Below are positions 18,482-26,648 of a stretch of DNA of 64,000 nt, piece by piece; position 1 is the stretch's first letter, and each line of letters begins with the position of its first letter. Location of the stretch: assembly GCF_010993955.1 (NCBI RefSeq), contig NZ_WIXL01000014.1, positions 1 through 64,000 on the forward strand, in the 5' to 3' direction. The notes under the pieces were generated by a model. That model had not been told where the DNA came from and did not search any database. It worked only from the letters and a program-made list of their open reading frames with translations. This DNA comes from Oceanobacillus halotolerans. GTDB taxonomy: Bacteria; Bacillota; Bacilli; Bacillales; Amphibacillaceae. A program made the translations under genes and the position numbers.

Positions 18482-19282
18482 ATGGATAGAAAACCAGTAC
18501 ATGTTGCGATGTTTAGCGGTGGTGCAGCAAGCGCATACGTAGCGTATCAAATGGTACAAGCTCATGGGAAAGAAAATTGTATTTTATTCTTTACGAATAC
18601 TTTATGGGAAGATGAAGATAATTATAGATTTATGGAAGAAGTAGCAGACTATATAGGAATTGAAATAACTGAACGTATTGATGGTCGTACACCAGAAGAG
18701 GTTTTCTATGATTATAAGTTTTTAGGGAATTCTCGGCTAGCCAAATGCTCAGAAGAGTTGAAAGTTTATCAGACTGTTACTTTTTTAGAAGAATTACGTG
18801 ATAATGATAATCTTGAACCAATTCTTTATTTTGGCATTGGACCTCATGAATCTCACCGTGCAGACAATTTACGTGAATTCTATTCTCATCGTCCAATTGA
18901 ACCTATTGAAACAAGATTCCCAATGATAGAAACCTTCCGTGAAGACATAGATGCTAAGGGAATTATTCAAAATGAATGGGGGATAAAACTCCCTCGCATG
19001 TATGAGTTAGGCTTTTCTCATGCAAATTGTGGAGGAAGATGTGTAAGAGGTGGTTTTGGGCACTATGCTCAATTATATAAAGTTTGGCCTAATCGATACA
19101 AAGAACAAGAAGAAATGGAAGAAAACTTTAGAAAGCATTTTGAAAAAAACGTGTCAATTTTAAAAAAAGATGGGAAGCCTTATACATTAAAAGAGTATAG
19201 AGAAAGAATGGACAGGGAAGGTATTGAAAAATTCTTAAATGAACCTGATGATACTGTACCTTGTGTTTGCTCGTTTTCATAG
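18482..19282 (+). CDS. PAPS-reductase-like (DndC-like) sulfurtransferase
   Basis: 266 residues from ATG 18482 with RBS GAGGTGAT. A start at 18449 lies within the previous gene and has no site. The PP-loop SGGAAS (12-17) is the nucleotide-binding signature of the PAPS reductase/ATP pyrophosphatase superfamily. Five cysteines stand where this superfamily holds an Fe-S cluster or catalytic thiols: C89, the pair in NCGGRC (C183, C187) and C261/C263 near the C-terminus. DndC, which activates the DNA backbone for phosphorothioation, belongs here, and so do assimilatory PAPS reductases. No sulfate-assimilation gene is nearby, and the gene closes a defence-like operon, so DNA sulfur modification is the favoured inference. 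A chromosomal cysteine desulfurase would have to supply sulfur. Confidence 0.75.
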   Translation: MDRKPVHVAMFSGGAASAYVAYQMVQAHGKENCILFFTNTLWEDEDNYRFMEEVADYIGIEITERIDGRTPEEVFYDYKFLGNSRLAKCSEELKVYQTVTFLEELRDNDNLEPILYFGIGPHESHRADNLREFYSHRPIEPIETRFPMIETFREDIDAKGIIQNEWGIKLPRMYELGFSHANCGGRCVRGGFGHYAQLYKVWPNRYKEQEEMEENFRKHFEKNVSILKKDGKPYTLKEYRERMDREGIEKFLNEPDDTVPCVCSFS

Positions 19283-19309
19283 ATGAAGAGATAGGTTTAT
19301 CACTCAAGT

Positions 19310-19347
19310 AGAGCTAGGATGGATAATAGATTCTAGCTCTATTTTTT
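19310..19347 (+). terminator. Rho-independent terminator of defence unit 2
   Basis: AGAGCTAG (19310-19317) pairs with CTAGCTCT (19333-19340), followed by ATTTTTTC. It lies 27 bp after the sulfurtransferase stop codon. Confidence 0.8.
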
Positions 19348-19370
19348 CGTTAATTAAATTCTGAAATTTA

Positions 19371-19701
19371 GTAAGCGTCAAATAATCCCCACCTATTTCT
19401 AGATGGGGATTTCATGTATCCTTTATTTAGATTTATTTGGTACATGGCATTCCTGTGGGAGTGTTAATGACCATGGCAGGAATTGCGCCAATTGCTCTTT
19501 ATCTGTCGTATCTATATTGAGAAGTTCCTCAAACAGATAGTTAAGATAGTTAAATGGATTCAATCCATTTTCCTTAGCTGTCTCCACAATACTATAGATG
19601 ATTGCACTAGATTTAGCTCCTTTTGCAGTATTGCTAAAAAGCCAGGCTTTGCGTCCAATTACAAAAGGCTTGATGGATCGTTCTGCACGGTTGTTATCAA
19701 T
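19371..19701 (-). mobile_element. IS66-family remnant 1 (3' end of tnpC)
   Basis: The element end GTAAGCGTCAAATAATCC begins at 19371. On the minus strand 19440-19701 encodes the conserved C-terminus of an IS66 transposase, including [20 protein letters not shown] and [14 protein letters not shown]. The coding sequence stops abruptly at 19702, where a second element end is inserted. Confidence 0.75.
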
Positions 19702-20166
19702 GTAAGCGTCAAATAGTCCCCCACCTATTTTTTAGATGGGGACTTCGTGTATACTTTATTTAGATTTATTTGGTATGCGGCATTCCTCTGGAAGTGCCGA
19801 GGACCATGGCAATAATTGCGCCAGCTTATCTTTATTAGTCGTATCCATATTGGGAAGCTGTTCAAACAGGTACTTGAGATAATTAAATGGGTTTAACCCG
19901 TTCCCCTTGGCAGTCTCCACTGATTACGGCCAATAGATTTTACCACCCTTGACATGTTATTTACCAATACTCGCCAAAGAATTTACCACACAACGCCAAT
20001 GTGTTTACCAGTAAATAAAAATGCCCTACAGATTACTATTTAATAAACTGTAGGACTTTTTATAAATTAGTTGTTTTCTTTTAAAGAATACTTATGCAAA
20101 CAAGAGGGAAGTTCACTGCCTTGTTCATGATTTTTATAAATCTTCCATGTCAAAGTACATCTCAAT

Positions 20167-20400
20167 CTATTTTCGATACTTAATGAAAGCTGGATGATCA
20201 AAGAAATTTTCATAAATATCACTATGAAGTTCAATATAGGGAATGGTCTTCTCTTCTGGTGTTAATTCATTTACTTCTTTTCTAAGTTTAACAACCATTT
20301 CTTCCAGCTTCTTTGAATAACTTAATAGATTAATGATGAACTCGATATCATCCATTTTATCTCTACTCATCGCATCTCCGTCGTAAATAGATTCACACAT
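20167..20400 (-). CDS. Small hypothetical protein within IS21 remnant
   Basis: 77 residues on the minus strand (or 67 from the internal MSRDKM start), helical and charged, with no recognised motif. It lies between the IS21 end repeats and the istB fragment, a place where some IS21 elements carry a small accessory frame. It may be a chance survivor. No function can be given. Confidence 0.35.
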   Translation of the reverse strand: MCESIYDGDAMSRDKMDDIEFIINLLSYSKKLEEMVVKLRKEVNELTPEEKTIPYIELHSDIYENFFDHPAFIKYRK

Positions 20401-20507
20401 AATTTCAACTCCTTTTTTAATAGTTTAAAGGTGTCGTTTTTTAACCCAGGTGTTCTCGTTGTTGTATTTACTAGCCTTCTTTAAGTTCATTTTGATAATT
20501 GTTATAT

Positions 20508-21009
20508 TTAAGCTTCTCCAGCTATCCCATGGCGCTCTCGCATAGAAACGTCCCCGTCTATTAGGATTTGGTAGGAGTCATGGATAATACGGTCTAAAAT
20601 AGCCTCCGCAATTGTTTCATTCCCTAGTTTCAAATGCCAACCGCTAGGGTCGATTTGTGAACAGAAAATAGTTGAAGCTACTTTATGGCGGGCTTCGGTG
20701 ATTTCCAATAGGATTGCTGCTTCATCTGTTGTTAAATCTGTAAGAAGCCATTCATCAAGTATGAGTAAATCTACTTTCGTATATTTTTTAATACATTTCC
20801 GATAGCTTCCGTCTGCAGCTAATTTTGCGAGTGAGAGTTCATCTAGTAATTCTGGTAAGCGAATATACTTTACTTTATAGAATTGGCGACATGCTGAGAC
20901 ACCGAATGCACTAGCTAAGAATGATTTACCAGAACCAGTGGGTCCCTTCAATATGATATTGTGATTGTCGTGGATATAGGAACCGCTAGCCAGTTTCAAG
21001 ATCAACCCC
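20508..21009 (-). pseudogene. istB: istB fragment (IS21 helper ATPase), 5'-truncated
   Basis: On the minus strand about 165 codons encode the AAA+ core of IstB: Walker A LKGPTGSGKSFLA, Walker B DLLILDEW, and the C-terminal segment ending in RERHG. Normal IstB has about 250 residues. Roughly the first 80-90 are missing because the gene ends at the IS66 boundary near 21010. IstB helps IstA transposase select targets, and alone it cannot transpose. Confidence 0.8.
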
Positions 21010-21274
21010 TTTCCTACGTGTGCTTTATTTGACGCTTACCTTAGAATGGAGCCCGTTATAGTATTTCTTATGCTTTTCTTTTCTATAGGAACCGTTTGGC
21101 AACCTATTATATTCTTTGTTGAGAAGCAGCTTAATAAAGCCCCTTTCCTTAAGATCTACGCTTTGTTGTATTTACAAGAATTAAGTAAAAATTTGTAAAA
21201 TAAACTATACCAGTATCACCAAAAAAGGCGATATATGTTAACATTAAACTAGTATATATAAGGGGGATTGTATT

Positions 21275-23010
21275 ATGAGATTACAAAGGTTTAGTGTTAC
21301 AAATTATAAGGTTTTTAAGGAAACTTTTAGTATTGATTTTTAAAATGACTCCATTGCTATTTTAACTGGTAGAAATAATACTGGTAAATCAACAATATTA
21401 GAAGCTATCAACTGTTTTTTTAAAAAAGAAACTAAAGCAAAAACTATCCCAACTGATTGCTTTTCTAAACGTGGTGAGAAAATTATACTAAGTGCTGTAT
21501 TTGAGTTTGGTGAAGAATCACTTACAATTGTGAAGAAATATCAAGAGGAAACAGCCCCAAAATTTTATGATGAAAATGATGATGAAATCAAAGCCACTCA
21601 CGAATTGAAAGATACATTAGATGAAATTCTAAACAATCAACCTTTTTATATAACCCCATCTATGTTACCTGATGATATTAATGAGCTAATTCAGAATATA
21701 TATTCAGAGATTATTAAAAACGATTTACAAAAGCTTGAGAACTATCAAGGTGATTCAGAGGAAGAAAATGAGCTAGTGGAACTAGCTAAAGAATATGCTG
21801 AAATTAAAAGTTCGTACCCTGAGTTTTTAAGGAAGCTTAAATTAAGTACAGATTTCGACTCCTTGAAAGAGTAAGTACTGAAGTCTCTGAAAGTCTACAA
21901 AGTTTATTTTCAAACGAGCACTTATCTTTAAATGTTGTAGGTGGTGAGAGTGAAGGTTTTTCATCAAGTGACATTTTAAATTCCACAAAATCTAGTGTAA
22001 ATATTGATAGTAATAATCAGTCTGAGATGCCATTAGCCAATCAAGGAACTGGCTTACAGCGAATGAGTTTAATATATCTAATTCAGAACATGATACAAAA
22101 TAAGCTTATGGGTGAAAGTGATGATAAGTTATTGTTAATAGATGAACCAGAAGCTTTTTTACATCCAGAAGCAGTACGAGCATTGAGTCATTCTCTATAT
22201 AAAATTGGTGAAAGGATGCCCCTCATGATTTCGACTCATTCTCCAGTCCTTATAGACTTATCAGAAAGACACACTTCTATACAAGTCTTTCGTGTTGGTG
22301 AAAAGAAAGCAATTCAGTTATATAAGTCTATTGACGATCAATTTGATGATGACGACATTCAAAATATGAAGATATTAAACTATGTGGACTCTTATGTGAA
22401 TGAATTTTTCTTTGCAGATAAGGTATTGATTGTTGAAGGTGATACAGAGTATATTGCTTTTAAACATCTTGCAAAATCAGAGAATGAGAACGTACATATA
22501 ATTCGTGCTAGGGGTAAATCTACAATCGCTACATTGATGAAAATTTTAAATCAGTTTAATACAAATTATGATGTTTTACATGACGTTGATAATCATACTA
22601 GGTATAGTTATACAACCTTAAAAGCTCAGAAAACAAATTGTATAAATATATACAAACTAAAAGGAGATAGTGAAGTAAGAATTTTTTGTTCAATCTCCAA
22701 TTTTGAAAATGCCATTGGTATTGGAGACGTACCAAACGATAAAAAAACACAAACTATTCATCAAATAATAAATGAACTTGATGATGATGATGAATATTGT
22801 GAAGCAAGGTTGTTAATAAAAGACTTATTTAAACATATTGTTCAACGAGATGAAGAGACGACTATAGGCGGTGGATTTTGTAGAATACTCCTAGAAGAAA
22901 ATTTTAATGATTTGTTTGATGAGCTGATAAATCAAAAGATTAAAGAGGAACAAGAGGAAGATCAGAAAAAAGAAGATGATAATGAAAAAGTAGGTTCTAC
23001 TGTACAATAA
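21275..23010 (+). pseudogene. OLD-family ATP-dependent nuclease, broken
   Basis: ATG 21275 follows AGGGGG and opens an ABC-type ATPase with Walker A GRNNTGKST. It is broken by TAA at codon 23 (21341) and by a one-base shift near 21865-21872. The second frame then continues LLERVSTEVSES through a signature region (NQGTGLQRM), Walker B LLLIDEPEAFLHPE and a TOPRIM domain (VLIVEGDTEYIAF) to TAA at 23010. OLD proteins are ATPase-TOPRIM nucleases used in phage defence. GajA of Gabija is related, but no GajB helicase follows. The 3' part (22027-23010, 327 codons) is still open but lacks the Walker A half. Confidence 0.75.
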
Positions 23011-23300
23011 TTGCTTAATCTCATATATAAGGGGTCGCTGATAAGCGCATCTTGAATATGCACGAGGAATGGATACATACAGATAGGGAGTTTCCAACTG
23101 GGAAGTTAACCACTACTGGTACATCCTTCGCTTTTGACATTCATTTGGCACAACTAAAAATAACTACTAACAATATAAAATTATAGTTTTATTGAATTGT
23201 AAAACTGTAAGGCGGCACTTACTTGTATAAATGCGCCTTTTGAAGTAATTATCCAAATTAAATATAAGTCATAAAAAAATGATAAAAAAGGGATGGTAAT
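23011..23300. other. Intergenic, no gene recognised
   Basis: A 42-codon frame at 23058-23186 has no good ribosome binding site and no recognised relative. Otherwise nothing is seen. Confidence 0.4.
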
Positions 23301-23915
23301 ATGGCTGAAAGAAAAGCTGTATATTTTTCAAAATACATTCAGGAAGATGGTATTGTAACAGTACCTTATAATATAAATGAAGAAGGTTTATATAGGTATT
23401 CTATGACTATCCCCTTTAAAGGACGTGATAATTCAAAAAAGGCAATAGTTATTATGAAGAATCCTAGTAAAGCAGGGAAGTTTGATTCCCAAGCTCAAAG
23501 GAAAATTTCAGATGAAACTATATACCGTGTAACTGATTATTTATATAAACACGAGCAAAATTACTCTGAAGTAATAATTCTCAACCTATTTGCAATTTAT
23601 TCATCTATTTTTGATGAGGGGGTTGAGGAAGAACTCATTTATGGAAATGATAATATGGAGAAAAATAATAGAATTATTTTGTCTACTCTAGAAGACTTAG
23701 AAGACGGTGATAGAGTAATTGTAGGTTGGGGAAGATATCCTAAACGAACTGGATTTAGAGATAATTATCGTGAAAGAATAGAAGAAGTTTTGACCTTATT
23801 AAATGGCGTTACGTTGTGGAGGGTAGGTAATTTTGTTAAAGTTGATAGTTGGCATTTTCCGCAACACGGTCTTAACTGGTATGATTATGAAGTAATGAAG
23901 GAATTTTGGAATTAA
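23301..23915 (+). CDS. DUF1643 domain protein
   Basis: 204 residues from ATG 23301 behind GGGATGG. The segment IVIMKNPSKAGKF near residues 50-62 and the later VGWGRYPKR are hallmarks of DUF1643. These proteins occur in phages, plasmids and genomic islands and have no established function. It is the last gene before the duplicated tRNA-Leu, and it stands alone. Confidence 0.75.
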   Translation: MAERKAVYFSKYIQEDGIVTVPYNINEEGLYRYSMTIPFKGRDNSKKAIVIMKNPSKAGKFDSQAQRKISDETIYRVTDYLYKHEQNYSEVIILNLFAIYSSIFDEGVEEELIYGNDNMEKNNRIILSTLEDLEDGDRVIVGWGRYPKRTGFRDNYRERIEEVLTLLNGVTLWRVGNFVKVDSWHFPQHGLNWYDYEVMKEFWN

Positions 23916-24031
23916 CAAATTGATTTTCGTTTTACAACTAATATGGTAAAATTTTAATAAGGTATTTTAATAATCGTATGGACAACTACAGTTTTAGCAT
24001 TGTAATAAATAGGCTTTACCCCTTTTATATC

Positions 24032-24113
24032 AAAGGTGTGGCGGAATTGGCAGACGCGCACGACTCAAAATCGTGTTCCTTATGGAGTGTCGGTTCGACC
24101 CCGACCACCGGTA
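24032..24113 (+). tRNA. tRNA-Leu(CAA)-like duplicate (attachment junction)
   Basis: The 79 bases from 24035 to 24113 repeat the tRNA-Leu at 1699-1777 almost exactly, differing only in the variable-arm loop (TTATGG against TTCGGG). The first three bases are AAA instead of GCC, so two acceptor pairs are lost and the tRNA is probably not functional. It marks the left end of element B and the right end of island A. Confidence 0.6.
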
Positions 24114-24154
24114 CTTGTTTATATCAGTAATTTAAGTGAATATACCGTAATATC

Positions 24155-24188
24155 AACCGTTCTTCACATTTGTGGGGAACGGTTTTTT
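24155..24188 (+). terminator. Terminator after the second tRNA-Leu copy
   Basis: AACCGTTC (24155-24162) pairs with GAACGGTT (24177-24184), followed by TTTTTTG. Confidence 0.75.
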
Positions 24189-24275
24189 GTGTTTTCTAAC
24201 ATTAAATTGTCTTTACTAAATAACTTCAAATCGTGTGAACTAATCGTGTTCATATTGATAGGGGGTGTATAAGTA

Positions 24276-25265
24276 TTGGCAAGGCGTAACAATGTTTTAA
24301 ATGATGCTGAACTTTCAATTGTACGTCAAAAGAAAAAATCGTATGTAGAAAGCTTTAAGGAAGCTTTAGAACTCTTTGAAAGAGATTGTGATTTACGGAA
24401 TTTAAGACCATATACCATTAAGTATTATCGTAATGAAATATCAGCGTTTCTTACTTATTTATCTGAACAAGGTTTTGATTTAACTGTATTAAGACCAACA
24501 AATATTACAGAAGAATTGATACAAGATAATCTGATATTGTACATGCGAAACTATAAAGGTTCTAAAGTTGTAACTGTAAATACACGTTTACGTGCATTAC
24601 GTGCATTTTTCAACTTCCTTCATAAGCATAAACATATACCTAAAAATCCAATGGAAAATATTCAGTTATTGAAGGATAGAAAGCATGTTATACCTACATT
24701 TACTAAAACACAATTAAACAAATTGTTCAGACAACCTGACTTAAATACTTTTGTAGGTGTACGTGATTATACAATTATGATGCTTTTTTTGGAAACTGGA
24801 ATACGTGTAAATGAACTAACTGGTTTAACATTGGCTGATATACGGTGGGAAGATAATTTAATATGTGTACGAAATGCTAAAAGCTATCGTGAACGGTTAG
24901 TGCCAATTCAGAAGGATATGAGGAACCAACTTAAAAAGTATATTGCAATACGTGGTTCAGTTTCATGTGATGCACTTTTTATTACAATTGATGAAACACC
25001 TTTATCAAGACGTGGCATACAACAAAGAATTGATAGGTATGGTGTATTAGCTGATATAAAAGGTGTTAGATGTAGTTGTCATACATTCAGGCATACTTTT
25101 GCTAAATTAAGTGTCCAGCAAGGTGCTAACATCTTTGAATTACAAGCTATTCTTGGTCATACCAGTATGGAAATAGTTAAAACTTATGTAAATCTATTTG
25201 GCACAGATGTAAGGGATAGTCATAGAAACTTTTCACCATTAAAGATGTTAGATAAACGAATATAA
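24276..25265 (+). CDS. int: Tyrosine recombinase (integrase)
   Basis: 329 residues from TTG 24276, 8 bp after GGGGGTG. An N-terminal SAM-like core-binding domain (about 25-125) precedes the catalytic domain. The catalytic residues are all visible: R177 in ETGIRVNE, H269 and R272 in HTFRH, H295 in LGHTS and Y304 in VKTYVN. It starts 160 bp from the tRNA-Leu attachment copy and points into the element, the usual place for an integrase using a tRNA 3' end. It should excise element B by recombination between 24061-24113 and 37733-37785. Confidence 0.9.
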   Translation: MARRNNVLNDAELSIVRQKKKSYVESFKEALELFERDCDLRNLRPYTIKYYRNEISAFLTYLSEQGFDLTVLRPTNITEELIQDNLILYMRNYKGSKVVTVNTRLRALRAFFNFLHKHKHIPKNPMENIQLLKDRKHVIPTFTKTQLNKLFRQPDLNTFVGVRDYTIMMLFLETGIRVNELTGLTLADIRWEDNLICVRNAKSYRERLVPIQKDMRNQLKKYIAIRGSVSCDALFITIDETPLSRRGIQQRIDRYGVLADIKGVRCSCHTFRHTFAKLSVQQGANIFELQAILGHTSMEIVKTYVNLFGTDVRDSHRNFSPLKMLDKRI

Positions 25266-25278
25266 GTAGGTGTATAGA

Positions 25279-25527
25279 ATGGATTTTAAATATAGAACTT
25301 TTGATACAGAAAATGAACACTTATATGTTGGTGTTTGTAATCATTACTTCAATTTAACTGATGCAAAAGAAGTATATAGAAATAAAGAGGAAAAAGATAA
25401 TTCTATAATGATTGAAGTTGGAAGAAAGGACACCAAAGAAATTGAAGCTGTAGTTACTTGTGGTGTTGATGAAGCTGAACAAATAGCTTTAACCCTACTA
25501 AACCTTTGTAATTCAATAAAAAGATAA
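25279..25527 (+). CDS. Small hypothetical protein downstream of integrase
   Basis: 82 residues from ATG 25279, 6 bp after TAGGTG; a GTG three codons upstream is less well placed. It follows the integrase stop by 13 bp, so it is probably cotranscribed and could be an excisionase-like or regulatory partner. It has no HTH that I can recognise. A hairpin CCACCTA/TAGGTGG (25542-25562) without a T run follows. Confidence 0.55.
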   Translation: MDFKYRTFDTENEHLYVGVCNHYFNLTDAKEVYRNKEEKDNSIMIEVGRKDTKEIEAVVTCGVDEAEQIALTLLNLCNSIKR

Positions 25528-25709
25528 AGACAAAAAGAAAAACCACCTACTGCAATAGGTGGCCTCAAAAATCAAACTATAAAATTATACGGAACACCGT
25601 ACAACTAACCTTATTATACTGAAAAAATTCAGGTAATGCAAAGGCTTCTTCAGTGTACCTAAATTTAGATGAAGTTGTGTGGTTTCCGTTACATAAGGGG
25701 AAAACTCAA

Positions 25710-26513
25710 ATGCAAATAGGAAACATAGATAGCTTTATGCACTTATCACAATTTACTGACATAAACGATTTTAACAATAATATAGAACAATGGATGTTGG
25801 ATGGTAAATCATCTTTTACAAAATCAGAACTAGTAGCTTTAAAGCGTTTAATACGTTTTTCAGCTAAAGTTGCTGGTGTATGTTCAGCAAAGATTGGAAC
25901 AATCGTTTCAGCAACACATGAAAAAGATGGTGCTGGCATTTCAAGAAGTACGTTTAAACGTATGGTTATTAAAGCTAAAAATTTAGGACTGCTGCAAACA
26001 CATGAAACAACACGTCAAAACGGTAGTAAATCAAGTAATTTGTATGTGTTCAATCGTTTTTGTGGCCAAGCTGAACCATCTAAAGTTGAAAAATTGGACC
26101 AACCAAAAACAAGCATTATTTCTAAAACTAACAACCAAAATAATAATAAACGTAATATGGATGTACCAACTGAACAAAAAGCTGATACTGATACAAAAAA
26201 GAACCAAGTATTGGATGCTTCTTTCACCAGTGAAAAAGTTCCAATGCAGTTCACTAACTTGGTTAGGAACTTCTATGATGATGCACGGATTATCGAAGAA
26301 CACTGGAAGCTTGTTAATATTTCAGCTTACAAGAACCAAGTAACTGAAGGTATTACTGATACTGCAATAGAAGCATTTAAAGCACTTGTGAGAAAGATTA
26401 AGTTTAATAATGTAAATAATACTTATGGCTTCTTTTATGGCATTCTAAACAAGAAATTTAGGAAGAAGTACACCATAGATTTATTTAATGATGTGTGGGA
26501 AGCGTGTTGTTAG
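25710..26513 (+). CDS. Winged-helix DNA-binding protein (replication or regulation)
   Basis: 267 residues from ATG 25710, 9 bp after AAGGGG. A GTG at 25653 is possible but has a poor site. Residues ~45-130 form a helix-turn-helix region (segments ISRSTFKRMVIKAKNLGLL and HETTRQNG) like those of plasmid and phage replication-organiser proteins. A polar linker rich in N, K and Q follows, and the C-terminal domain ends ...NVWEACC-like (DVWEACC). Similar proteins occur on Bacillus phages and plasmids of the phBC6A51 type, usually without a proven role. Confidence 0.55.
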   Translation: MQIGNIDSFMHLSQFTDINDFNNNIEQWMLDGKSSFTKSELVALKRLIRFSAKVAGVCSAKIGTIVSATHEKDGAGISRSTFKRMVIKAKNLGLLQTHETTRQNGSKSSNLYVFNRFCGQAEPSKVEKLDQPKTSIISKTNNQNNNKRNMDVPTEQKADTDTKKNQVLDASFTSEKVPMQFTNLVRNFYDDARIIEEHWKLVNISAYKNQVTEGITDTAIEAFKALVRKIKFNNVNNTYGFFYGILNKKFRKKYTIDLFNDVWEACC

Positions 26514-26648
26514 TTAATTAGTATTAAATAGTTATATCAATCCATTTTCATCCAAAACTCAATAAATCTTAAAGGATTAGCCATTATTTTGTCGAAATAT
26601 TTTAATAGTTCGGTTTCTAAAAAATACTAAGTTAGGATGGATGAATAT

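Larger units (their letters stand above)
19921..21009 (-). mobile_element. IS21-family remnant
   Basis: It begins TGATTACGG at 19921, followed by four spaced copies of TTTACCA within ~95 bp, typical of the repeated terminal sequences of IS21-family elements. It contains a truncated istB at its right end. istA is missing. Confidence 0.6.
19702..21039 (-). mobile_element. IS66-family remnant 2, itself interrupted by an IS21-type element
   Basis: The end GTAAGCGTCAAATAGTCC starts at 19702 and the inverted counterpart ATTTGACGCTTAC ends at 21039. Only the last ~70 codons of tnpC remain on the minus strand (to 19920), and about 30 bp of the other end (21010-21039). The middle is filled by IS21-family sequence. 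The copy lies inside tnpC of remnant 1, so three insertion events are stacked. Confidence 0.7.
1778..24031. mobile_element. Accessory island A, bounded by tRNA-Leu copies
   Basis: The interval between the intact tRNA-Leu (1696-1777) and its near-full duplicate (24032-24113) contains only accessory genes: defence-type operons, decayed restriction and repair genes, and IS remnants. This layout fits integration at the tRNA 3' end. No integrase for this interval is visible, so it may have lost one or been brought in with element B. That it is a separate element is inference; the flanking repeats are seen directly. Confidence 0.55.

Noticed and set aside
5649-19282. A BREX system
   Set aside because: No PglZ, PglX-type methyltransferase or BrxL is present, and the 1147-residue ATPase does not start like BrxC/PglY.
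5649-19282. A complete classical DndABCDE-DptFGH locus
   Set aside because: DndB, DndD and DndE were not found, and DUF4007 plus another large ATPase take their place.
21275-23915. A Gabija system (GajA/GajB)
   Set aside because: The OLD gene is broken and the following gene is DUF1643, not a UvrD-like helicase.
25542-25562. Terminator after the small gene following the integrase
   Set aside because: The hairpin has no T run on either strand.
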